NCBI RefSeq assembly: GCF_033193315.1
Contig: NZ_CP136187.1
Location: 2,383,501-2,447,500 of the forward strand
Direction of reading: 5' to 3'
DNA: 64,000 nucleotides
DNA from: Agathobaculum sp. NTUH-O15-33
GTDB lineage: Bacteria > Bacillota > Clostridia > Oscillospirales > Butyricicoccaceae
Each line of letters begins with the position of its first letter. Position 1 is the first letter of the stretch. The position numbers and the translations under genes are program-made. The notes below the pieces were generated by a model that worked only from the letters and a program-made list of their open reading frames with translations, made no database searches and was not told the DNA's origin. Below, piece by piece: positions 7,736 to 14,871 of the stretch.

Positions 7736-8878
7736 TTATTCCACCGGCATCCAGACACTGTCCCGCCGGTCGCTTTCCACGCAGGCATGAACGAATTTTA
7801 ACCCGCGCACGCCGTCCTCCACCGTCGGGAAGGTAAAGCTTTCCGGCTCGCGGCCTTGCTTACGGGCCAGCAGCACCTCGCAGAACGAACGGTAGATGTT
7901 GCCGAACGCCTCAAACAAGCCTTCCGGATGGCCGGGATTGGTGCGGCTCAGGCGAATGGATTCCTCGTAGTTGTACGGACTTGCCGCCGAATAATACTGT
8001 ACCGGCCCGCCAAGGCGGGTGAACTTGAGCCGTCCCGCGTCCTGATGCTGCCATTCGATCGCGCCCTTGGTGCCGAACACGCGCAGCTTGATATCACACT
8101 CGTGCCCGATGGCGATCTGCGAAGCCCACAGAAGGCCGGTCACATTATTAGGATACTGGCACAGAATGGTGGTGTTGCTCTCCATTTTCAGGTCGCGCGG
8201 AATATGGTCGAACCGCGCCAGCACGCGCTCGGGCGAAAGGCCGGTGGCCGCTTTAACCAGATATTCGATATGGGTGCCGATATCGGCCGTTGCCTGTGAT
8301 TCGCCCGCCCGCGCGGGGTCGAGCCGCCACATCGCGTTGGCGCTGTTTTCCTGCACCAGCGCGAGCGCCAGCCACTCCTGCGGGTATTCCGCGTTAATAT
8401 AGGTGATCTCGCCCAGCTCGCCGTGCTCGATCAGCTCGCGCGCCTGCCGGATCATGGCATAGCCGGAATAGGTATAGGTAACGCCGAACAGCAGGTTCCT
8501 TTCCTTGGCGATCCGGGCCAGCTCCTCGCCCTCTTCCACGGTAAAGGCCAACGGCTTGTCGCAAACGATATGGATGTTCTGCTCCATAAACGCCTTGGCG
8601 ATCTCGTAATGCGTATCGTTCGGCGTGACGATCACGACGAAGTCGAGCCTGTCGTCTCCCGTGCGCGCGCCCTCGGCCGCCGCCATGGCGCGGTAATCGG
8701 GATACAGGCGAGTCAAATCGCGTATGCCCCATTCCTCCGCCTGCGCACGGTTTTTTTCCTCATGGCGGCTAAAGCAACCAGCCGTCAGTTCGCATTTGTG
8801 GTCCAGCAGCGTGCCGCGCATATGTACCGGGCCGATCCCTCCGCCCGCGCCGCCGATCATACCGAATTTGAGTTTCAT
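7736..8878 (-). CDS. Gfo/Idh/MocA family oxidoreductase
   Basis: 380 aa, starting MKLKFGMIGGAGGGIGPVHM after an AAGGAGG site. Contains VTPNDTHYEIAKAFME, the catalytic CDKPLA and FGVTYTYSGYAMIRQA, with ADIGTHIEYLV supplying the C-terminal histidine. It is clearly a paralogue of the 383-aa protein at 32153-33304, sharing the long CDKPLA to EYPQEWLA segment. The clade oxidises sugars, glycosides or polyols at a ring hydroxyl; the substrate is not known here. First gene of an operon with the remnant and the inositol dehydrogenase-like gene. Confidence 0.9.
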   Translation of the reverse strand: MKLKFGMIGGAGGGIGPVHMRGTLLDHKCELTAGCFSRHEEKNRAQAEEWGIRDLTRLYPDYRAMAAAEGARTGDDRLDFVVIVTPNDTHYEIAKAFMEQNIHIVCDKPLAFTVEEGEELARIAKERNLLFGVTYTYSGYAMIRQARELIEHGELGEITYINAEYPQEWLALALVQENSANAMWRLDPARAGESQATADIGTHIEYLVKAATGLSPERVLARFDHIPRDLKMESNTTILCQYPNNVTGLLWASQIAIGHECDIKLRVFGTKGAIEWQHQDAGRLKFTRLGGPVQYYSAASPYNYEESIRLSRTNPGHPEGLFEAFGNIYRSFCEVLLARKQGREPESFTFPTVEDGVRGLKFVHACVESDRRDSVWMPVE

Positions 8879-8962
8879 GCAACTGCCTCCTTCATTTTTC
8901 TGCGCTTCAGTGAACCGTTTTATTTCTTATCAAAATTTGTTCGATTTTTTCTATCTGTCTGC

Positions 8963-8991
8963 ATTATACTATTCCTGATTTCTCCTGTCAA
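8963..8991 (-). promoter_or_regulatory. Consensus sigma-A promoter of the Gfo/Idh operon
   Basis: Read on the reverse strand, TTGACA (8991-8986) and TATAAT (8968-8963) are both perfect and are 17 bases apart. The transcript would start near 8956, about 78 bases before the first gene. Confidence 0.9.
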
Positions 8992-9148
8992 TACGTGAAT
9001 AATGCACAAGCTTTCCGATCATTTATCATGCATCTTTTTTATTTTTTCGCTTTTAATTTTGATTTTGTTTGATTTATTTTTATAATATTTGATTTTCTTT
9101 CGATGCATTCACACTTTAAATTTCCGTTTCCCTATGCAAAACAGCAAG

Positions 9149-9186
9149 AAAAAAAGGACGCTTGCAAACTTGTTTGCAAGCGTCCT
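9149..9186 (-). terminator. Intrinsic terminator of the cardiolipin synthase-ThrE operon
   Basis: AGGACGCTTGCAAAC (9155-9169) and GTTTGCAAGCGTCCT (9172-9186) form a perfect 15-bp stem, followed on the reverse strand by seven or more T. It would stop transcripts coming from the exporter genes about 240 bases after their last stop codon. Confidence 0.75.
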
Positions 9187-9187
9187 G

Positions 9188-9410
9188 AGCGTGTCGACAA
9201 AGTCGACACGCTGTCTAGGGGGCACCCCGTGCCCCCTAGATACTCGACCAGTTCCGGAGAAACCGGTCTCGATACCCCCGGGTTACGCGCCCGGTGGCGC
9301 GGGTCGAGGTGTTTTTTCGAGGTACACGCCCCCGAAAAAACGGATTTTACGTCGCTTCGCTCCATTTCCCTTTCTATGCGCGCTGCGGCGAGAGACCTTT
9401 GGCTACAATC
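9188..9410. repeat. Intergenic array of perfect hairpins, possibly related to the 210-bp repeats
   Basis: Directly after the terminator stem come AGCGTGTCGAC/GTCGACACGCT (9188-9212), TCTAGGGGGCAC/GTGCCCCCTAGA (9214-9240), less regular GC-rich inverted repeats (9243-9310) and GTTTTTTCG/CGAAAAAAC (9311-9341). The block ends with GCGCGCTGCGGCGAGAG (9378-9394), close to the end motif of the repeats at 31886 and 45347. It begins with a hairpin of similar type and size. Relationship to those repeats is only suggestive. No convincing gene is seen here. Confidence 0.5.
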
Positions 9411-9421
9411 TGTAGTCCTAA

Positions 9422-9886
9422 TCAATGCGCCTTTTTTCCTTGCCGCACAAAGGCAAGGATATGCAGCACCGCCTGCACGGCGCAGCCGGCTAAAATAATG
9501 CCGAAGGAGATCACGCCCGCCTCCTTGAGGACGAGGCTGCCCATATGCGTAAAACGCTCCGTATCCCCACTGACCAGTGCGAGCGTCGTGTAATACAGAT
9601 CGCCGCCCGGCACCAGCGGCACCATCATGGGCACCATCAGTGTCAAAACGGGCGTGCGAAGCACGCGTGCGGTCACTTCCGCCACGGCGGCTGTTGCCAG
9701 CGCCGCCACAAAAAAAGCGAACACGCGGCCTCCGGTCAGCTCAAACGCCACCAGATAGGCGATCCAATCGAGCGCGCCGCCAAGGCCGATCGCGACCAGC
9801 TTGCTGACCGGCACGTGGAACAGCCAGCCGAACCCAATGGCGCCGATCAGCGCCATCAGCACTTGGACCACATAGCTCATCTCCAT
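9422..9886 (-). CDS. Threonine/serine exporter family protein, second half (ThrE C-terminal domain type)
   Basis: A 154-aa membrane protein starting MEMSYVVQVLMALIGAIGFG. Four to five membrane segments and the motif MVPMMVPLVPGGDLYYT are typical of the DUF3815-type half of split ThrE exporters. The start codon shares one base with the stop of the first half (TGATG), so the two are made together and presumably form one exporter of threonine, serine or small peptides. Last gene of a three-gene operon. Confidence 0.9.
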   Translation of the reverse strand: MEMSYVVQVLMALIGAIGFGWLFHVPVSKLVAIGLGGALDWIAYLVAFELTGGRVFAFFVAALATAAVAEVTARVLRTPVLTLMVPMMVPLVPGGDLYYTTLALVSGDTERFTHMGSLVLKEAGVISFGIILAGCAVQAVLHILAFVRQGKKAH

Positions 9887-10647
9887 CACGCGCCCCCTCC
9901 GAACCGCATCAGCACCAAGGCGCAGCCGCCCGCGATCGCCAGCGCGCGCAGCAGCGCTTCGCACGCGCCCATCAGGCCGCTGATCGTATCGCCGTTTATC
10001 ACATCCCGCAGCGCCGTGACCAGCGCAATGCCGGGAATGAGCAGCATGATGTTGCCAATGATGATCTTATCCACATTTTGCCCAACGCCGATTTGCGTCA
10101 GCCCTACCGCCAGCAGACACATCGCGGCGGAGGCCACGATCGTCAGCACGACGGGCTGTAGCTGCACCCGCGCGCCGCCCCGCATCACGGCATAAAGCAG
10201 CAGGCTGCAAACCATCGCCGCCAGACCGTCCCACGCGGAGCCGCCGAAAAACACGGCAAAGGAGCCCGCGATAACCAGATACGCCATGACCTGCGACAGT
10301 GCAGAGCCCGCCGGGGCAGCGGCAATCGCGGCGATGCGGCCCCGCAGCACCGCCAGCGGCAGCGGCGCGGCGCAGACCTCGCGCGAAAGGGCGTTTACCT
10401 GCTCGATCCGCCGCATGTCGGTATCGCGTCGGGTGACGCGGCGGGTCTGCGTATAGACAGCGCCGTCTTTATGGCGCGCCGTAACAATCACGCTTGCCGT
10501 AATGGTGAGCACATCGGCCCGTTCAAAGCCATAGGCAACAGCCATGCGGCTCATCGTGTCCTCTACACGGCTCACCTCGGCGCCCGAGGTGAGCAGCATT
10601 TCGCCCGCGTCCAGAATGCAGCTGAGAATTTGCTCGCTGTTTTCCAT
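9886..10647 (-). CDS. Threonine/serine exporter family protein, first half (ThrE N-terminal domain type)
   Basis: A 253-aa protein. The N-terminal cytoplasmic part (LLTSGAEVSRVEDTMSRM) carries the SGAEVSRVEDT signature of DUF1212/ThrE proteins. About five membrane segments follow from residue ~115. It is paired with the short half immediately downstream. In the ThrE family a single protein carries both halves; here they are split, as is common in Clostridia. A GGGAACGGGAG-like site precedes the start. Confidence 0.92.
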   Translation of the reverse strand: MENSEQILSCILDAGEMLLTSGAEVSRVEDTMSRMAVAYGFERADVLTITASVIVTARHKDGAVYTQTRRVTRRDTDMRRIEQVNALSREVCAAPLPLAVLRGRIAAIAAAPAGSALSQVMAYLVIAGSFAVFFGGSAWDGLAAMVCSLLLYAVMRGGARVQLQPVVLTIVASAAMCLLAVGLTQIGVGQNVDKIIIGNIMLLIPGIALVTALRDVINGDTISGLMGACEALLRALAIAGGCALVLMRFGGGA

Positions 10648-10668
10648 CTCCCGTTCCCCTTTGATATG

Positions 10669-12195
10669 TTATAGCAGCGGCGCGAACAGCCGCAGAACCG
10701 ACGCCGCGATCGACCGCAGCCACGGCACGCGCCGCAGCCATGCGTCGTCCACGATGCGGCATTTGTTGATCGTTTCGAGCACATCCTCCTTGACTGCATG
10801 CACCACGGAGCTGTCGTAGAAACAGGTGGCGCACTCAAAATGCAGGAAGAAGGAACGGAAATCCATATTTATCGTGCCGACCACCGCGGTATCGTCGTCC
10901 GAAACAATGCACTTGGCGTGTAGGAAGCCCGGCGTATATTCGTAGATCTTAACGCCCGCGCGGTGCAGCTGCTGATAGTACGACCGCGTGATCAGATACA
11001 CCAGCTTTTTATCCGGGATGCCGGGCGTGAGAATGCGCACATCGACGCCGGACTGCGCCGCAATGGTCAGCGCAGTGATCATCTCGTTATCCAGCACCAG
11101 ATAGGGCGTGGTGATATATACATACTCGCGCGCGGTGTGGATGATCTGCAAATAGACCGATTCGCTGATGTTTAAGTCATCCAGCGGGGAATCGGCAAAG
11201 GGCTGCACGTAGCCGTCCGCCGGCAGCTTGACCGTGGGCAGGTACGCGTCGAGCGGCGGAACAGGCTCGCCGGTGGCGTATTCCCACATTTGAAGGAAGA
11301 GCGAGGTCATGCTTGCGGTGCCTTCGCCCCGCAGCAGGATGCCGGTATCCTTCCAGTGACCGAAGCGCACCTTTTCATTAATATATTCATCCGCCAGATT
11401 GATACCACCCATATATCCCACGTTGCCGTCAATGATCATCATCTTTCGGTGGTTGCGGTAATTTAAATAGGTGTTCAGCGTCGGAATGAAGCGGTTGAAC
11501 CGCACGGCGCGGATGCCCAGCGTGCCGAGATAGCGGTCATAATTCGTGGGCAGCGTCGCGATACAGCCCACATCATCATAGATCAGGCGGATATCAACGC
11601 CCTCGCGAACCTTTTCGCTGAGGATCGAAAGGACGCGATCCCACATGATCCCCTCTTCCACGATGAAGTACTCCATATAAATGAAGCGGCGGGCTTTTTT
11701 CAGTTCCTCGCACATGGACTCGAACATTTCTTCGCCCACGCGGAAATAGTGCGCTTCCGTATTGGTCCAAGCGGGCATGCCGTCCAAATTCTGGATATAG
11801 CGCGCACGGGACGCGTGGCGGGGATTGTCCGCGGCCAGCGCCTCGGTCGCCGGATGCCGCATGTATTCATTAAAATCAGGCGGCTGGGGCTCGTACTTAT
11901 GCTGGGTGCGCGCGCGGTTGAACGGTGTGTTGCCCCACAGCAGATAAAACAGGCCGCCAAACAGCGGCAGCGTCAAAATAATTACGATCCACGATATTTT
12001 ATACGTAGGGTTGTCATATTTTCGCACCAGCCAGATCACTATAATAATACTGAGGACCACGAGCGCGCGCGGCATCCACAGCCATTTCTCGCTGAGCAGC
12101 CCTACGCCGAACATAACGATGACCAACTGGATGAGGACCAGCAAACCTCCCACAACACGTCGGTCGCCCAAAAAGCGGCCTAACAATTTACGCAT
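10669..12195 (-). CDS. cls: Cardiolipin synthase (phospholipase D family)
   Basis: 508 aa from ATG 12195, preceded by GGGAGG; the longer frame upstream lacks a site. Two N-terminal membrane helices (VVGGLLVLIQLVIVMFGVG and ALVVLSIIIVIWLV) are followed by PLDNc nuclease-like domain and two HKD catalytic motifs, NHRKMMIIDGNVGYMGG and LHAKCIVSDDDTAVVGTIN. The enzyme joins two phosphatidylglycerols into cardiolipin at the membrane. It leads the operon with the two ThrE halves, an unremarkable combination. Confidence 0.95.
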   Translation of the reverse strand: MRKLLGRFLGDRRVVGGLLVLIQLVIVMFGVGLLSEKWLWMPRALVVLSIIIVIWLVRKYDNPTYKISWIVIILTLPLFGGLFYLLWGNTPFNRARTQHKYEPQPPDFNEYMRHPATEALAADNPRHASRARYIQNLDGMPAWTNTEAHYFRVGEEMFESMCEELKKARRFIYMEYFIVEEGIMWDRVLSILSEKVREGVDIRLIYDDVGCIATLPTNYDRYLGTLGIRAVRFNRFIPTLNTYLNYRNHRKMMIIDGNVGYMGGINLADEYINEKVRFGHWKDTGILLRGEGTASMTSLFLQMWEYATGEPVPPLDAYLPTVKLPADGYVQPFADSPLDDLNISESVYLQIIHTAREYVYITTPYLVLDNEMITALTIAAQSGVDVRILTPGIPDKKLVYLITRSYYQQLHRAGVKIYEYTPGFLHAKCIVSDDDTAVVGTINMDFRSFFLHFECATCFYDSSVVHAVKEDVLETINKCRIVDDAWLRRVPWLRSIAASVLRLFAPLL

Positions 12196-12232
12196 GGCGC
12201 GCCTCCCTTCTACGAATTCTTCTCCAAATATC

Positions 12233-12261
12233 ATGATATCGCACGAAATGCCAAAAGTCAA
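12233..12261 (-). promoter_or_regulatory. Sigma-A promoter of the cardiolipin synthase operon
   Basis: On the reverse strand TTGACT (12261-12256) and TATCAT (12238-12233) are 17 bases apart, 38 bases before the cls start. It is back-to-back with the promoter at 12270-12298 on the other strand. Confidence 0.75.
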
Positions 12262-12269
12262 CGCGCGCA

Positions 12270-12298
12270 TTGCCGAACAGGCAAAACTATGGTAAAAT
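12270..12298 (+). promoter_or_regulatory. Sigma-A promoter of the M24 peptidase gene
   Basis: TTGCCG (12270-12275), a 17-base spacer and TAAAAT (12293-12298), 40 bases before the start codon. Confidence 0.7.
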
Positions 12299-12338
12299 AA
12301 AGCGAAAGTTAAATTTACCACCTCGGGAGGAAACAAAT

Positions 12339-13538
12339 ATGCCCCATACCCCGGTCCCGGCTCAGGAACTTACCAGCCGGCTCACCCGTCTGCGTGCTGA
12401 AATGCACCGCCACCATCCGGATTGGCACATGATCATTCTGGACAATAAGATCGATCTTTATTACTTTACCGGCACCATGCAGGAGGGCGCGCTCGTCGTC
12501 ACCCCCGACGAAGCCGTGCTGTTCGTCCGCCGCTCCTTCGACTGCGCGAAGCGCGATTCGCTCTTCGCGGATATCCGGCCCATGGGCGGATTCCGCGCGC
12601 TGCGCGAAGCATTTCCGCAGGTGCCCGAAACCGTATTTTTCTCCACCCGCACCATGACGCTGCAAAAGCTTTCCATGCTGCAAAAGCACCTGCCGTTTAC
12701 CTCCTATCTCTCGGCCGACCATGTGCTTTCCGCCCTGCGCGCGGAAAAGAGCGAATACGAACGCGCCTGTATGCGAAAATCAGGCGAGATCCACGCGCAT
12801 GTGATCGAAACGCTCGCCCCCGCTCTGCTGCGCGAGGGTGTGAGCGAGGCGCGGCTCTGCGGCGAGATCTGCACCGCGCTGCTGGAACAAGGCGGCATGG
12901 GCATTTCGCGCTTCAACCAGCCCGCGGCGGAGGATGTGCTCGGCGTGTGCAGCTTTGGGGAAAACGGTTTGCGCGAGGCCGCGCTTGATTCTCCGAGCGG
13001 CACGGTCGGCACCTCGATCGCCATGAAATCCATCGGTTCGTCCGAGCGGCGCCTGCAAAACGGCGAACCCATCCTGCTCGATATCCCCTGCGGTTTTCGA
13101 GGCTACCACACGGATAAAAGCATTTCCTTCTTCTTCGGCCGCCTTGCCGATCATCCGCAGGGCGATCTGATCCGCGCGGCGCACGAGCACTGCGTCTTTT
13201 TGGAATACGAGATCGCCTCTATGCTGACGGCGGGCGCGGCGCCCGCTGAGATTTATGAAAAGGTGCTCGCCATCGTCGATCCCCGCTTCCGCGAGGGCTT
13301 CATGAACGGCGCTAAATTCCTTGGCCATTCCATCGGGCTGACGATGGATGAAACGCCCGTGCTCGCCCCCGGCTTTACCACACCGCTCGCGGCCGGCATG
13401 ACGATCGCGGTGGAACCCAAGATCGCGCTCCCCGGCATCGGCCTGATCGGCACGGAAAACACTTATGAAGTCGTCAGTCATGGCCCCGCGCCGTCACTGT
13501 CCGGCGCGTGCCAAACGCTATTTGAAATCAGCGGCTGA
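12339..13538 (+). CDS. M24 family metallopeptidase (Xaa-Pro aminopeptidase-like)
   Basis: 399 aa from ATG 12339, which follows a GGGAGG site. N-terminal creatinase-like domain to about residue 150, then the pita-bread catalytic domain. Metal-ligand motifs are visible: Asp in LDIPCGFRGYHTDKS (two Asp), the His of LGHSIGLTMDETP, Glu of VEPKIALPG and Glu of GTENTYEV. Proteins of this kind cleave N-terminal residues before proline, using Mn or Co. It is followed 29 bases later by a DegV gene, probably co-transcribed. Confidence 0.9.
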   Translation: MPHTPVPAQELTSRLTRLRAEMHRHHPDWHMIILDNKIDLYYFTGTMQEGALVVTPDEAVLFVRRSFDCAKRDSLFADIRPMGGFRALREAFPQVPETVFFSTRTMTLQKLSMLQKHLPFTSYLSADHVLSALRAEKSEYERACMRKSGEIHAHVIETLAPALLREGVSEARLCGEICTALLEQGGMGISRFNQPAAEDVLGVCSFGENGLREAALDSPSGTVGTSIAMKSIGSSERRLQNGEPILLDIPCGFRGYHTDKSISFFFGRLADHPQGDLIRAAHEHCVFLEYEIASMLTAGAAPAEIYEKVLAIVDPRFREGFMNGAKFLGHSIGLTMDETPVLAPGFTTPLAAGMTIAVEPKIALPGIGLIGTENTYEVVSHGPAPSLSGACQTLFEISG

Positions 13539-13567
13539 AACACGCCGCGGAAAAGAGGAAAACCGCT

Positions 13568-14440
13568 ATGTATCCATTTGTTTTGGTGACCGACTCCACG
13601 ATCGACGAATCCGCCTCATATTTTGAAACGCACGATATCAAATGTGCGCCGCTCTCCTTTACCATTGACGGACGCACCATTGAGGAGGATTGCGGACAGA
13701 CCGTGTCCTTCCACCAGTTTTACGATCTGCTGCGGCAGGGCAAAAAGTCCGTCACTTCGCAAGCCAAGCTGGAAACCTTTTTGCAGATTTTCCGCGATGC
13801 GCTGAACGCCGGGCAGGACGTGCTGTATATCGGCTTTTCCTCCGGCCTTTCCGGTACGTTTCAGGCTGGCTGCATGGCGCGGGACGAGCTCGCCCCCTCC
13901 TATCCCGATCGCAAGATCGTCTGTGTGGACACGCTCTCCGCCACCGGCGGCGAGTTTTTGCTGCTTGACCGCGCGCGAGAGCTGCGCGACAGCGGCTGCA
14001 CCGTGGAGGTGACCGCCGAAGCCATCCGCCAAATGCGCCTACACATCATCCACCTGATTACGGTAAACGATCTGGAGCATCTGCACCGCGGCGGCCGCCT
14101 TTCCAAAACGACCGCGGTGGTCGGCGGACTGCTCGGCATCAAGCCGATCATTTGGGTCAATAACGAAGGCAGGCTGGGCGTCGGCCACAAGGTACGCGGG
14201 CGTCAAAAAGCGATTGAATACCTCGGCAGCCGCGCGCTGCGCGAAATGACGGACAAAAAGCAGATCGTCCGCATCTGCCACGGCGATTGTATAGAGGATG
14301 CCGAGGCGCTTGCCGCCTATCTGCTCGAGCATGGCGCCGTTCGGTCGGAGATCCGCTATTGCGGCACCGTGATTGGCACGCATGCCGGTCCGGGCATCCT
14401 TGCGGTCTTCTTTATCGGCGGCGAGCGCAGGGCGGAGTAA
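13568..14440 (+). CDS. DegV family fatty acid-binding protein
   Basis: 290 aa. The start MYPFVLVTDSTIDES has the DSTID/DS pattern at the head of DegV proteins, followed by FSSGLSGTFQ and VNDLEHLHRGGRLSKT. The family binds a fatty acid in a cleft between two domains and can present it to fatty acid kinase (FakA/FakB system); no kinase gene is nearby. The length is standard. A GAAAAGAGGAAAA site precedes the ATG. The next downstream element is the palindromic repeat at 14491. Confidence 0.93.
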   Translation: MYPFVLVTDSTIDESASYFETHDIKCAPLSFTIDGRTIEEDCGQTVSFHQFYDLLRQGKKSVTSQAKLETFLQIFRDALNAGQDVLYIGFSSGLSGTFQAGCMARDELAPSYPDRKIVCVDTLSATGGEFLLLDRARELRDSGCTVEVTAEAIRQMRLHIIHLITVNDLEHLHRGGRLSKTTAVVGGLLGIKPIIWVNNEGRLGVGHKVRGRQKAIEYLGSRALREMTDKKQIVRICHGDCIEDAEALAAYLLEHGAVRSEIRYCGTVIGTHAGPGILAVFFIGGERRAE

Positions 14441-14490
14441 CTTTACCGCGGTATCCGAAAAAAGGATTTCCATATTTTTAAACAAAAAGC

Positions 14491-14695
14491 ACCACATAAT
14501 GTGAATTATGTGGTGTTTTTATTATGAGTTCATTATGCATTTTAGCACAGGCCCTCTAATATTGCAACCGGGTTTCAGTTTTGTGCCTTTTTGTGAAAAA
14601 TACAAGCAAAACTGAAAGTTGGAATATTAGAGGGCCTGTGCTACAAAGTATAATTAACTCATAATAAAAGCACCACATAATTCACATTATGTGGT
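14491..14695. mobile_element. 205-bp palindromic MITE-like element
   Basis: The two ends are exact reverse complements, each itself a short hairpin (ACCACATAA, six-base centre, TTATGTGGT: 14491-14514 and 14672-14695). The inverted repeat continues inward for about 90 bases per arm with few mismatches, including a 20-bp perfect block at 14534-14553 and its partner near 14623-14642. The centre (CAGTTTTG/GCAAAACTG) also pairs, so the whole unit folds into one long hairpin. There is no reading frame. It fits a non-autonomous miniature inverted-repeat element; a target-site duplication is not clear. It may also end DegV transcription. Confidence 0.8.
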
Positions 14696-14698
14696 AAC

Positions 14699-14787
14699 CA
14701 AACGACAAACTCTTTGAATAGCAGGGCCGCAACGCCACGGCGGTTAGCACCGCTGTGTGCGGAAGCCCCAGCCGCCGTTGTCGTTTG
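14699..14787 (+). ncRNA. Candidate structured leader RNA of the SLH protein gene
   Basis: Three nested helices fill this stretch. P1 pairs CAAACGACAA (14699-14708) with TTGTCGTTTG (14778-14787). P2 pairs GGGCCGCA (14724-14731) with TGCGGAAGCCC (14758-14768, bulged). P3 pairs CACGGCGGT (14736-14744) with ACCGCTGTG (14749-14757) around a TAGC loop. It lies between the MITE and the SLH gene start at 14872. It does not match the riboswitch consensus sequences I know, including both c-di-GMP classes. Function unassigned. Confidence 0.5.
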
Positions 14788-14871
14788 CCAACAATAAGGG
14801 GTGGGGGGGTTGATGCCGTCTGAAACTGGTAAGGCAATGGCAAACTAATGAATTCAGAACGGAGTGATTCA

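Noticed and set aside
9089..9498. Short open frames across the hairpin array near 9100-9500
   Set aside because: The translations are products of palindromic repeat DNA; no ribosome site, start context or recognisable domain.
12780..13481. Long open frames opposite to real genes (for example 12780-13481, 14920-15858, 27503-28459, 20343-21053)
   Set aside because: They lie antisense to well-supported genes, have low-complexity Arg/Ala/Gly-rich translations typical of GC-rich shadows, and show no family motifs or ribosome sites.
14699..14787. Assignment of the SLH leader as a c-di-GMP or cobalamin riboswitch
   Set aside because: The conserved core sequences of those classes are not present; only generic pairing is seen.
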